A program made the translations under genes and the position numbers. This document shows positions 1-7,538 of a DNA stretch of 13,035 bases, piece after piece (position 1 is the first letter of the stretch; every line of letters starts with the position of its first letter). This stretch comes from an uncultured Lachnospiraceae bacterium (lineage in GTDB: Bacteria; Bacillota; Clostridia; Lachnospirales; Lachnospiraceae), in assembly GCA_947565255.1 (NCBI GenBank), contig CANOFI010000037.1:1-13035 (forward strand), given 5' to 3'. The notes below the pieces were generated by a model. That model ran no database searches. It was not told the origin of the DNA and saw only the letters and a list, made by a program, of their open reading frames with translations.

Positions 1-2
1 TC

Positions 3-36
3 AAAGTCCGCAAGCCCGCATAAATAGGGACTTTTT
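3..36. terminator. Possible bidirectional stem-loop just after lysS
   Basis: The arms AAAGTCC (3-9) and GGACTTT (28-34) form a 7-bp stem with an 18-nt loop, directly beyond the lysS stop codon. T-rich flanks follow on the plus-strand side; on the minus side the window ends before a U-tract can be judged. It could end lysS transcription, or serve a converging gene outside the window. The stem is short and the loop long, so the call is weak. Confidence 0.35.
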
Positions 37-1549
37 AGCCTTTTTCGTTCGGTAAAGATTTCATAACAGGAAACAGCAAAACATCCCGTATCGCCGGCGA
101 ATCCGTCATCATCATCACCATCCGGTCAATACCGAACCCAATCCCCCCAGTCGGTGGCATGCCAATCTCCAACGCATTCAGGAAATCCTCATCCGTCGTA
201 TTCGCCTCTTCATCCCCGGCCGCAAGCATTGCCTCCTGCACCTTAAACCGCTCCCTCTGGTCAATCGGGTCATTTAATTCAGAATAAGCATTCGCCATCT
301 CCCAGCCATTCATAAAGAACTCAAAACGCTCCGTATACTCAGGGTTCTCCGGCTTCTTCTTCGTAAGCGGCGAAATCTCAACCGGATGGTCCATAATAAA
401 GGTCGGCTGAATCAAATGCTCCTCCACAAACTCCTCGAAAAACAGGTTGAGAATATCTCCCTTTAAATGACGTCCCTCAAACTCTACATGATGCTCCTTC
501 GCAGCTGCCCTTGCCTCCTCCAATGTATGAATTTCATCAAAATCAACATCCGCATACTTCTTCACGGCCTCCACCATCGTCATGCGCTCAAATGGCTTGG
601 ACAAATCCATCGTATGCTCACCGTAAGTCAGTACTTCTGAACCCGTTACCTCCTTTGCGACATAACGGTACAGATTCTCCGTCAAATCCATCATTCCATG
701 ATAATCCGTATAAGCCTGATACAGCTCCATCAACGTGAACTCCGGATTATGTCTCGTATCTAACCCTTCATTGCGGAATACACGTCCAATCTCGTACACA
801 CGTTCAAGTCCGCCCACTATCAGCCTCTTTAAATAAAGCTCCAGAGAAATGCGGAGTTTCAAATCCTCGCCAAGCGCATTAAAATGCGTCTCAAACGGTC
901 TGGCGGCAGCGCCGCCGGCATTGGATACCAGCATGGGGGTCTCCACCTCCATAAAGCCCTGTTCATCCAAATATTTGCGGATACAGCTGATTACCTTCGA
1001 ACGCTTTATAAACGTATCCTTCACTTCCGGATTCATAATCAGATCCACATAGCGCTGTCTGTAGCGCATATCCGTATTCTGAAGCCCATGATGCTTTTCC
1101 GGAAGAATCTGCAGGCTCTTTGACAAAAGAACCAGTTCTTTTGCGTGAACCGAAATTTCTCCCGTCTTTGTTTTAAATACATCGCCCTTTATGCCGACAA
1201 TATCTCCGATATCATACTTCTTAAAATCCCTGTAGGACTCTTCCCCGATTTCGTCCCTGGCGACATATGACTGAATATTTCCCTGCAAATCCTGAATGTT
1301 ACAAAAGGAAGCCTTACCCATCACACGTTTGAACATCATGCGGCCCGCAATCGTAACTTCCTTTCCTTCCATTGTCTCAAAATGATCCTTAATCTCCATA
1401 CTGTGCGCGGTTACATCATATTTCATAATCTCAAACGGATTCTTCCCATTTTTCTGAAGCTCCGCTAATTTTTCACGGCGCACCTTCAGCAGCTGGTTCA
1501 TATCCTTTTCCTGTGTATTCTTTTCCTGCGCATTTCTCTGTTCTGCCAC
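35..1549 (-). CDS. lysS: Lysyl-tRNA synthetase, class II
   Basis: Cytoplasmic class II aminoacyl-tRNA synthetase that activates lysine with ATP and charges tRNA-Lys. The 504 residues match the usual bacterial LysS length (about 490-510). An N-terminal OB-fold anticodon-binding domain (about residues 65-145) precedes the catalytic core. Visible motifs are motif 1 around 186-206 (ending FMEVETPML), motif 2 around 255-276 (FRNEGLDTRHNPEFT) and motif 3 around 467-482 (GGIGFGIDRMVMM). The start is a GTG, supported by GAGGAG 8 nt upstream. An in-frame ATG at residue 17 also has an AGGA-type site, so a shorter product is possible. The gene follows greA with a 73-nt gap and no terminator, so the two probably share the greA promoter. 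No key motif is missing. Confidence 0.97.
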   Translation of the reverse strand: MAEQRNAQEKNTQEKDMNQLLKVRREKLAELQKNGKNPFEIMKYDVTAHSMEIKDHFETMEGKEVTIAGRMMFKRVMGKASFCNIQDLQGNIQSYVARDEIGEESYRDFKKYDIGDIVGIKGDVFKTKTGEISVHAKELVLLSKSLQILPEKHHGLQNTDMRYRQRYVDLIMNPEVKDTFIKRSKVISCIRKYLDEQGFMEVETPMLVSNAGGAAARPFETHFNALGEDLKLRISLELYLKRLIVGGLERVYEIGRVFRNEGLDTRHNPEFTLMELYQAYTDYHGMMDLTENLYRYVAKEVTGSEVLTYGEHTMDLSKPFERMTMVEAVKKYADVDFDEIHTLEEARAAAKEHHVEFEGRHLKGDILNLFFEEFVEEHLIQPTFIMDHPVEISPLTKKKPENPEYTERFEFFMNGWEMANAYSELNDPIDQRERFKVQEAMLAAGDEEANTTDEDFLNALEIGMPPTGGIGFGIDRMVMMMTDSPAIRDVLLFPVMKSLPNEKG

Positions 1550-1582
1550 TTATTCCACTCCTCTTTCCTTACTGCCTGTACA

Positions 1583-1610
1583 CAGTATACAATTTCTTTC
1601 CTCTATACTG
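1583..1610 (-). repeat. Inverted repeat in the greA-lysS spacer
   Basis: Perfect 7-bp inverted repeat, CAGTATA (1583-1589) and TATACTG (1604-1610), with a 14-nt loop, in the greA-lysS intergenic region. There is no U-tract after it on the minus strand, so it is not an intrinsic terminator. It could be a processing or stabilising hairpin, or chance in AT-rich sequence. Confidence 0.35.
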
Positions 1611-1622
1611 AAATTCCGGTGT

Positions 1623-2105
1623 TTACTTCGAACGCTGGATATCCAGCACCTTATATTCAATCGTGCCGGTCTGTGTCTCTACCGAAACCACATCACCGAC
1701 CTCCTTACCCATCAAAGCACGTCCTACGGGAGATTCATTTGAAATTTTCCCTTTTAAGCTGCTCGCCTCCGTGGAACCGACAATTTTAAATTCCATTTCC
1801 TCATCAAATTCCATATCATATACTTTTACACTGCAGCCAACGCTGATTTTGTCCAAATCAACTTCATCTTCCACTACCACTTCCGCATTCTTTAAAATCC
1901 TCTCAATCTCTTCAATGCGAAGCTCAATATCACGCTGCTCATCCTTTGCGGCATCATATTCCGCATTTTCAGACAAATCACCCTGCTCCCTGGCTTCTTT
2001 TATTTTCTGAGATACTTCCTTTCTCTTGTTAACCTTTAAATCCTGAAGTTCATTTTCCAGTTTTTGAAGACCTTCATACGTAAGTAAATTCTTCTTTGAT
2101 TCCAT
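1623..2105 (-). CDS. greA: Transcription elongation factor GreA
   Basis: GreA binds the RNA polymerase secondary channel and stimulates cleavage of backtracked transcripts. The 160-residue product is the usual family length. Its N-terminal coiled-coil hairpin carries the signature KIKEAREQGDLSENAEYDAA, whose acidic tip (D and E of DLSENAEY) supports cleavage. The C-terminal FKBP-like domain includes SPVGRALMGKEVGDVV near the end. The ATG at 2105 was chosen because AGGAGG lies 8 nt upstream and the protein then starts where the family starts. The frame stays open upstream to an ATG at 2222, but that codon lies upstream of the -10 element and cannot be on the predicted mRNA. A second ATG, three bases before the chosen one, is out of frame. 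lysS lies downstream on the same strand. Confidence 0.96.
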   Translation of the reverse strand: MESKKNLLTYEGLQKLENELQDLKVNKRKEVSQKIKEAREQGDLSENAEYDAAKDEQRDIELRIEEIERILKNAEVVVEDEVDLDKISVGCSVKVYDMEFDEEMEFKIVGSTEASSLKGKISNESPVGRALMGKEVGDVVSVETQTGTIEYKVLDIQRSK

Positions 2106-2210
2106 TCCATAATCCTCCTGTTTGCTATTCACCTGAAAGCCGGTATTGCCAGTTTTACTGCAATCCCCATACCAGACCTGTGCTTTCTTTTCTCCTCCGG
2201 CAATCATAAC

Positions 2211-2239
2211 ATTATAAATCATCTCATACTTATTGTCAA
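2211..2239 (-). promoter_or_regulatory. Consensus sigma-A promoter of greA-lysS
   Basis: On the minus strand TTGACA (2239-2234) and TATAAT (2216-2211) are separated by exactly 17 bp, a perfect match to the housekeeping consensus. The predicted transcript starts near 2204, giving a leader of about 100 nt before greA. A perfect 10-bp palindrome, TTACATGTAA (2244-2253), lies a few bases upstream of the -35 and could bind a regulator, but it is short. Confidence 0.85.
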
Positions 2240-2328
2240 CATTTTACATGTAATTTTGTGCTAAAACGTCTTAAATGTTTTCTCACAGCCAGTCAGACAG
2301 GCAAGAGACAGTTGACATAAATAAATGT

Positions 2329-3114
2329 TCAAACACGCTTTAAACTGCTGCCTAAAATTCCCCACCGGTTTAAAACCAGACTTCCTGCAGGATACATATG
2401 CTGCAGTTTTTTCGGAGATTCCGATAAATCAATTACCACATCTCCCTTACACTGCGCTTTAGCAGAGCAGCATTCCACCATAAGCCCCTCTTCTTCATAC
2501 AGCTGCCTGTAACAATCCTCCCACTGCTCATGGCGCTTTGAATAGACCGCCACATAATTCCAGTCCTTTGAAAGCGCTTTCATATACATATCTACCGGGC
2601 CTTTGCCATCATCCAGAAAAAGTAATTTTGCATGCCTCCTGTCAAGGTCAGAAGTCGTACACGCCTGCATCAGATATGCCTGCATCAAATTTATGTAAAC
2701 TTCATCTTCCTCATCCGATTTTTGAAGCACCTCCGGCACATAAGAAATAAGTGCCGGATGTACATACAAAAGGGACAGCCGCATATCGGCATCCTGCTGC
2801 CCAATCATTTTTTCCGGAACCAGAGTCAGGGCACAAAGCACTTTTTCCTGTATTCTTTTTTCCGGCAGCTTTTCCAGTTCCCTGGGATATGCGCATATTG
2901 TCAGGTAAATGATAGAAATCCCTGCCACCTGACGGTCGCTTCTTTCGATTTGTAACTGGCTGCATTGTCTGTATAATTCAAATTGTTTAAAAAACCGCAA
3001 CTTTTTTAACAATTCAAAAAACTTTTTAAAACACCGGTAAAACCAGACTTCTTTTCTGTCCTCCCCTGGCGGACTCTGACATTTACCGACATAATTAATC
3101 ACCACATATTTCAT
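2329..3114 (-). CDS. Uncharacterised protein between dusB and greA
   Basis: I do not recognise this 261-residue protein. It has no signal peptide or membrane segment and appears cytoplasmic. The N-terminal third is basic and aromatic (FFELLKKLRFFKQFELY). A middle part reads ICAYPRELEKLP. A C-terminal part alternates predicted strands and helices (NYVAVYSKRHEQWEDCY, then GDVVIDLSESPKKL), which could be an alpha/beta fold. Cysteines are fairly frequent but form no clear metal-binding motif. The ATG at 3114 was preferred over one four codons earlier because GGGGGA lies about 5 nt upstream of it, while the earlier ATG has no ribosome binding site. It lies 81 nt downstream of dusB with no terminator and probably belongs to that transcript. 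Function unknown. Confidence 0.8.
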   Translation of the reverse strand: MKYVVINYVGKCQSPPGEDRKEVWFYRCFKKFFELLKKLRFFKQFELYRQCSQLQIERSDRQVAGISIIYLTICAYPRELEKLPEKRIQEKVLCALTLVPEKMIGQQDADMRLSLLYVHPALISYVPEVLQKSDEEDEVYINLMQAYLMQACTTSDLDRRHAKLLFLDDGKGPVDMYMKALSKDWNYVAVYSKRHEQWEDCYRQLYEEEGLMVECCSAKAQCKGDVVIDLSESPKKLQHMYPAGSLVLNRWGILGSSLKRV

Positions 3115-3195
3115 ACAATCCCCCATGTGTTTAAGACCTCATGTACTAATATATGCAGTATTTTCCTAAAATATTCCCAAAATATACTTGAAAAT

Positions 3196-4218
3196 TCAGA
3201 CACGCTCCAGCAATTTTTCAAGTCCCTCCATATCCTCAATCTCATTGCAGGCCTGCCTTATTTTTGCGGAATGCGGCATCCCGGCCGTATACCAGGCAAC
3301 GTGCTTGCGCATTTCCCTGATGCCGGTATACTCTCCTTTATACTGCAAAAGCAGTGCCGCATGACGTAAAATCATTTTCTTTCTTTGCCCACACGTCGGC
3401 TTCGGAAGCTCCTTCCCTGTTTCCAGAAAATAGTTCACCTGGGCAAACAGCCACGGATTCCCGCGGGCGGCCCGGCCAATCATGACCCCGTCGCAGTTCG
3501 TCTCCTCTAACATCCTGCGTGCCGCCCTGGGACTTGTGACATCCCCATTTCCAATGACGGGAATTTTCACTGCCTCTTTCACCTGACGGATAATATCCCA
3601 GTCGGCCTCACCCGAATAATATTGCTCTCTCGTTCTTCCGTGAACAGCCAGCGCCGCCGCCCCGCAGTCCTCGACTATTTTTGCAATCTCTACCGCATTG
3701 ATAGAGGTCTCGTCAAAACCCTTGCGTATTTTTACAGTTACGGGCTTGTTCACGGCCTTCACCACACCGGACACGATTTTTTTCACCAGGTCGGGACGCT
3801 GCATCAATGCGGAACCCTCCCCATTTTTTACAACCTTTGGTACCGGGCAGCCCATATTAATATCTAAAATATCAAACGGCAGCTCCTCTATCTGCGCAAC
3901 GATTCTGCTCATAATCTCCGGGTCCGAGCCAAACAGCTGCAGGGATACCGGCCGTTCTTTTGCATTTATTTTCAGAAGTTCCTTTGTATTTTTGTTGTTA
4001 TACTGTATCGCCTTGGCGCTGACCATTTCCATGCACAAAAGCCCGCAGCCCTGTTCTTTGCACAATAATCGAAAAGGCAGGTCGGTTACACCTGCCATCG
4101 GCGCCAGAATCAGGCGGTTTTCCAAAGCTACATTTCCAATCTGCATACCCACAAACTGATGTTCTCCTTCTTCCAATTCGTTTTCTTTTTTTACAGCATT
4201 TTTTATATGTTTTCTCAT
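3196..4218 (-). CDS. dusB: tRNA-dihydrouridine synthase, DusB/NifR3 family
   Basis: FMN-dependent enzyme that reduces specific uridines in the tRNA D-loop region to dihydrouridine using NADPH. The N-terminal TIM barrel shows LAPMAGVTD (residues 38-46, FMN binding), NMGCP (121-125, with catalytic Cys124), VKIRKGFD around Lys163, HGRTREQ at 193-199, GNGD at 223-226 and GRAARGNPW near 248-256. The helical tRNA-binding domain follows. Length 340 is slightly above the usual 320-330, and the excess is N-terminal. The ATG at 4218 has no ribosome binding site and lies inside a tandem repeat. AAGGAG at 4164-4169 instead points to GTG at 4152 or ATG at 4146, where the family normally begins (MQIGNV). 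I give the longer frame as the outer limit. It lies 116 nt downstream of coaX. Confidence 0.94.
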   Translation of the reverse strand: MRKHIKNAVKKENELEEGEHQFVGMQIGNVALENRLILAPMAGVTDLPFRLLCKEQGCGLLCMEMVSAKAIQYNNKNTKELLKINAKERPVSLQLFGSDPEIMSRIVAQIEELPFDILDINMGCPVPKVVKNGEGSALMQRPDLVKKIVSGVVKAVNKPVTVKIRKGFDETSINAVEIAKIVEDCGAAALAVHGRTREQYYSGEADWDIIRQVKEAVKIPVIGNGDVTSPRAARRMLEETNCDGVMIGRAARGNPWLFAQVNYFLETGKELPKPTCGQRKKMILRHAALLLQYKGEYTGIREMRKHVAWYTAGMPHSAKIRQACNEIEDMEGLEKLLERV

Positions 4219-4320
4219 TATTGTATTCTTTTTTTACCGCGTTTTTTATTATATTTTCTTATTATTGTATTATCTTTATACCGCGTTTTTTATGATATGT
4301 TCTTTCTATTGTACTTTTCC
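4191..4320. repeat. Three imperfect 43-44-bp tandem repeats upstream of and into dusB
   Basis: Three head-to-tail units start near 4191, 4234 and 4278. On the plus strand each has the order TTAC-CGCG-TTTTTTAT, an AT-rich stretch, ATTGTA, then a T-run. The two outer units (4234 and 4278) share ACCGCGTTTTTTAT exactly; the unit at 4191 has diverged to ACAGCATTTTTTAT. That unit contains the upstream-most ATG of dusB, so the residues MRKHIKNAVKK are repeat-derived. Each unit carries TACAAT on the minus strand, which resembles a -10, but no good -35 was found. This accounts for the whole coaX-dusB gap. Confidence 0.75.
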
Positions 4321-4334
4321 CCGCCATACATTCG

Positions 4335-5120
4335 CTATCTGTCCTGCATTTTCGACATCGCGCGCCGGTAAACAAGCCGCAGCCCCTGCAGCGTCAGCGT
4401 CTGATCATATACATCAATGGCACCCACTTCATCCGCAATTACCTTTCCAAGTCCTCCCGTTGCAACTACCTTCACCTCATTCAGCCCGCTTTCCTTTTTC
4501 ATCTGGCGGATAATATATTCTGTCTGCCCGATACAGCCATAGACAACTCCTGCCTGCATACTGGAAATGGTCTCCTTTGCCAAAATGGATTTCGGCTTCG
4601 CAATCTCGAATTTCGGCAGCTTTGCGGCCGACTCCCAAAGCGCCTTTGCAGCAGTCTGAATGCCCGGCGCAGTCACGCCTGCCACATACGAACCATCCCC
4701 TAAAACCAAATCGTATGTCGTTGCCGTTCCAAAATCAATAACAATCACGGGACCGCCATAAATCTCATATGCCGCCGCTGCATCCACAATCCGGTCAGCG
4801 CCGATTTGTCTCGGGTTTTCCGTCACAATCTTAATGCCCGTGCGGACGCCGGGTCCTACAATAATCGGCTCTCTCTTCAGATATTTAATAATGGCGCTGT
4901 TGAGCGAATACATAATATCCGGCACCACGGACGCAATAATCACTGCCCCGACCTGTGTTCTTTTTATTCCGTTGCTTTCCAGCAAATCACTTATAAAAAT
5001 TCCATATTCATCCGAAGTTCTGGCAATCTTTGTCGTCATGCGGAACGTCCCTTTTAGCTGTTCCCCATCAAAGACACCGAGCGTAATATTGGTATTTCCA
5101 ACATCAATTCCAAGTAACAT
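4335..5120 (-). CDS. coaX: Type III pantothenate kinase
   Basis: Catalyses ATP-dependent phosphorylation of pantothenate, the first step of CoA synthesis, in the cytoplasm. Type III enzymes belong to the ASKHA (acetate and sugar kinase/Hsc70/actin) fold and resist CoA feedback. The 261 residues match the usual length of about 255-260. Visible motifs are the N-terminal phosphate loop GIDVGNTNITLGVFDGE (4-20, with Asp6), GADRIVDAAAA (107-117, with Asp109), IDFGTATTYD (128-137), TAPGI (150-154) and ATGGLGK near 220-226. The ATG start has GGAGGAG 6 nt upstream, formed by the last codons of the preceding gene, which ends only 3 nt earlier. Translation of the pair is therefore probably coupled. Confidence 0.96.
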   Translation of the reverse strand: MLLGIDVGNTNITLGVFDGEQLKGTFRMTTKIARTSDEYGIFISDLLESNGIKRTQVGAVIIASVVPDIMYSLNSAIIKYLKREPIIVGPGVRTGIKIVTENPRQIGADRIVDAAAAYEIYGGPVIVIDFGTATTYDLVLGDGSYVAGVTAPGIQTAAKALWESAAKLPKFEIAKPKSILAKETISSMQAGVVYGCIGQTEYIIRQMKKESGLNEVKVVATGGLGKVIADEVGAIDVYDQTLTLQGLRLVYRRAMSKMQDR

Positions 5121-5123
5121 CGC

Positions 5124-5462
5124 TTACTCCTCCGTAACGGTTTCCCCGAGAAAAAATACTCTGTAAAACATCTCCAAAGCCTCCGACAGCTCTCCTTTTG
5201 TCTGCTGCAGCTGCTTGATTTTCAATCCGCTTCCAATCTCATCAAACAACAGATCCTCTTCATTCGCTGACACCTCATAACACAGCGTCCCATCCTCCTC
5301 ATAAACCAGGGACAGCACGCCGCCCACCTCCTCCGTAAAGAGCACGCACATAATTTTTAACTCATCCTTTATAGAGGAGGGCAGGGAATCGAAATCCGGA
5401 TTTAAATAAAATTTTTTTTCATATGCACTGGATGCACACAATACAACCCTGTCCTGATACAT
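5124..5462 (-). CDS. Small conserved protein, DUF6145-like
   Basis: A 112-residue acidic, soluble-looking protein with no signal peptide or membrane segment. From memory it resembles the DUF6145 family of Lachnospiraceae, which has no established function; the family name is a recollection, not a search result. Its most family-like stretch is SSIKDELKIMCVLFTEEVGG (residues 29-48), followed by predicted strands (VLSLVYEEDG, LCYEVSA) and a helix ending EALEMFYRVFFLGE. The ATG at 5462 was chosen because AGGAG lies 8 nt upstream; an ATG two codons earlier sits only 2 nt from that site. It lies 26 nt after birA and 3 nt before coaX, so it is inside the operon and may accompany CoA or biotin metabolism, but this is only guilt by association. 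Confidence 0.8.
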   Translation of the reverse strand: MYQDRVVLCASSAYEKKFYLNPDFDSLPSSIKDELKIMCVLFTEEVGGVLSLVYEEDGTLCYEVSANEEDLLFDEIGSGLKIKQLQQTKGELSEALEMFYRVFFLGETVTEE

Positions 5463-5488
5463 AACCATATCTCCTGCTCAACCAACAC

Positions 5489-6463
5489 TTACACGTAACC
5501 GTAAATTCCACGGACAGACACCTCGTCCGCAAACACCTTTTTGATACTCCCATCCTCACACGCAACCAGAAGCTGCCCCGTTTCATTCACACGAAGCGCA
5601 CGTCCGTTATACGTGTCTTTCTGTTCTAACACGCATACCTCATGTCCGACTGTTGCAGAAAATTGTGTGTATTGTTCCAACAATTCAGACAAATCACCCG
5701 TGCGCAAAAAAGTCTCATAATCCTGTTCAAAGCAGTCCAGCACCTCTGCCAAAAGCTCTGCCCGTGAAAAAACCTTTCCGGTTTCTAACAAAACAGACGT
5801 CGCGCGGTTGGAAAGCTCCTCTGGAAACTGCTCCGTCAGCACATTAATCCCGACACCGATGACCACCTGATGGACATAACCGATCTCGGCCCGCATCTCC
5901 GTTAAAATGCCAACCAGCTTTTTCCCATTAATAACAATGTCATTGGGCCATTTAATCTGCACGCTTACCCCCATGCGCGAAAATGCACGCGCAACGCTGA
6001 GCGCCATGACCAGCGTCAGTCTCGGCGCCGCATCCGGCGAAATATCCGGCTTTAACAAAACACTCATATAAATGGAGCTTCCCCGGGGGGAGGTCCAGCT
6101 TCTTCCCCGGCTTCCAAGTCCCGCAGTCTGACTCTCTGCCACCACAACGGTTCCGTGGGCAAGCTCTTCCCCTTTTCTCCCGCAATAGGTGTTCGTCGAA
6201 TCCAGACTGTCAAAATATTTTATCTGTTTTCCGATACAGGCCGTATGCAGCCGGCTTAAAATTTCACTCTCTGATAAAAGATTGGGCTGCCCGAGCAGGC
6301 GGTATCCCTTTTTGGTAACGGACTCAATGACATACCCTTCCTCCTTAAGCTGAGAAATCACCTTCCAGACCGCCGTACGCGACACGCCCAGCTCTTCACA
6401 CAACTTCTGTCCGGAAACATACTCCTCCTGCTGCCTCAATGCCTTAAGCACTTCTGTTTTCAA
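5489..6463 (-). CDS. birA: Biotin--[acetyl-CoA-carboxylase] ligase / biotin repressor
   Basis: Attaches biotin to carboxylase carrier proteins through biotinyl-5'-AMP and, as a group II ligase with a DNA-binding domain, probably also represses biotin genes. The 324 residues hold an N-terminal winged helix (about 1-57; GQKLCEELGVSRTAVWKVIS is the helix-turn-helix), a catalytic domain with GLGSRGRSW (115-123, biotinyl-AMP loop), KWPND (171-175) and GVGIN (203-207), and a C-terminal SH3-like domain from about 270. The start is a TTG; its ribosome binding site GGTGA overlaps the argF stop codon and the gap between genes is 4 nt, suggesting translational coupling. No biotin operator was recognised in this window, so its targets lie elsewhere. 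Confidence 0.95.
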   Translation of the reverse strand: MKTEVLKALRQQEEYVSGQKLCEELGVSRTAVWKVISQLKEEGYVIESVTKKGYRLLGQPNLLSESEILSRLHTACIGKQIKYFDSLDSTNTYCGRKGEELAHGTVVVAESQTAGLGSRGRSWTSPRGSSIYMSVLLKPDISPDAAPRLTLVMALSVARAFSRMGVSVQIKWPNDIVINGKKLVGILTEMRAEIGYVHQVVIGVGINVLTEQFPEELSNRATSVLLETGKVFSRAELLAEVLDCFEQDYETFLRTGDLSELLEQYTQFSATVGHEVCVLEQKDTYNGRALRVNETGQLLVACEDGSIKKVFADEVSVRGIYGYV

Positions 6464-6467
6464 ATTC

Positions 6468-7457
6468 TCACCAGCCTAACGTTGCGGCCATCACTGCCTT
6501 AATGGTATGCATGCGGTTTTCGGCCTCATCAAATACCTTGGACTGCTCTGACTCGAACACCTCATCTGTCACTTCCATTTCAGACAAATGAAATTTTTCA
6601 CCCACTTCTTTTCCAATCGTTGTCTCATGGTCATGAAAGGCAGGCAGACAATGTAAAAAGATCGCCTGCTCCCCTGCATTTTCCATAACCTCCTTTGTCA
6701 CTTTATAAGGTGCCAGCACGCGGATGCGCTCTTCCCACACATCCTCCGGCTCACCCATCGATACCCACACGTCCGTATAAATGATGTCCGCATTCTTCGT
6801 GCCGGCCTGCACATCCTCCGTCAGAGTGATGACTGAACCCGTCTCTTTTGCATATTCCCTGCACTGCGCAGTCAATTCCTCATTTGGAAAATATTCCCTG
6901 CTGGTGCACGCCGTAAAATGCAATCCCAGCTTTGCACACGCAATCATCAGGGAATTTCCCATATTGTAACGGGCATCTCCCATATAGACAAGGCGAAGCC
7001 CCTCCAGTCTGCCAAAATGCTCCCGTATTGTCAGCATATCCGCCAGCATCTGCGTCGGATGGTACTCATTTGTCAGGCCGTTCCATATCGGAACGCCCGC
7101 ATAACGCGCCAGCTCTTCCACAATTTCCTGTCCGTAGCCGCGGTATTCAATGCCATCAAACATCCTGCCAAGCACTCTTGCCGTATCCTTAATGCTCTCC
7201 TTTTTTCCAATCTGTGAACCCGACGGGTCCAGATACGTACAACCCATGCCCAAATCATGCGCGGCCACCTCAAACGAACACCTCGTGCGGGTGCTTGTTT
7301 TTTCAAAAATGAGCGCAATATTTTTTCCTTTATGCTTATCTACCGGAATACCGGCCTTCTTCTTTTTCTTAAAATCCTCTGCAAGATCAATGAGATATAA
7401 TATTTCTTCTTTCGTAAAATCTTTTAAAGTTAAAAAATGACGTCCTTTTAAATTCAT
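6468..7457 (-). CDS. argF: Ornithine carbamoyltransferase
   Basis: Transfers the carbamoyl group of carbamoyl phosphate to ornithine, giving citrulline in arginine synthesis. The 329 residues are standard length. The carbamoyl-phosphate site STRTR is at 55-59 and HPTQ at 133-136; the ornithine-binding DVWVSMGE is at 229-236, and HCLP at 269-272 carries the catalytic cysteine. The HCLP and SMGE motifs separate it from aspartate carbamoyltransferase. The ATG start has GGAGG 7 nt upstream. No other arg gene and no arcA or arcC is nearby, so the anabolic role (argF rather than catabolic arcB) is inferred from the default. It stands alone among cofactor genes, immediately ahead of birA, with an inverted repeat overlapping its ribosome binding site. 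Confidence 0.95.
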   Translation of the reverse strand: MNLKGRHFLTLKDFTKEEILYLIDLAEDFKKKKKAGIPVDKHKGKNIALIFEKTSTRTRCSFEVAAHDLGMGCTYLDPSGSQIGKKESIKDTARVLGRMFDGIEYRGYGQEIVEELARYAGVPIWNGLTNEYHPTQMLADMLTIREHFGRLEGLRLVYMGDARYNMGNSLMIACAKLGLHFTACTSREYFPNEELTAQCREYAKETGSVITLTEDVQAGTKNADIIYTDVWVSMGEPEDVWEERIRVLAPYKVTKEVMENAGEQAIFLHCLPAFHDHETTIGKEVGEKFHLSEMEVTDEVFESEQSKVFDEAENRMHTIKAVMAATLGW

Positions 7458-7467
7458 GTTTCTTCCT

Positions 7468-7532
7468 CCAAATCAGGCCTTCTCACCCATAAATACAGCC
7501 AGCGTTTCCCAACAGCCGCCCGGCTGATTTGG
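7468..7532 (-). promoter_or_regulatory. Inverted-repeat leader overlapping the argF ribosome binding site
   Basis: On the minus strand CCAAATCAG (7532-7524) and CTGATTTGG (7476-7468) are perfect 9-bp arms. The second arm ends in the GG that begins GGAGG, the argF ribosome binding site. Between them a local hairpin, CAGCC-GGGC-GGCTG (7527-7514), competes for part of the first arm. No U-tract follows, so this is not a terminator. It may modulate argF translation. No clear promoter or ARG box was found in the 81-nt gap. Confidence 0.4.
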
Positions 7533-7538
7533 TTTTTG

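Noticed and set aside
7478..7500. ARG box for ArgR before argF
   Set aside because: TGTATTTAT resembles one half-site but the second half does not match and no promoter is nearby.
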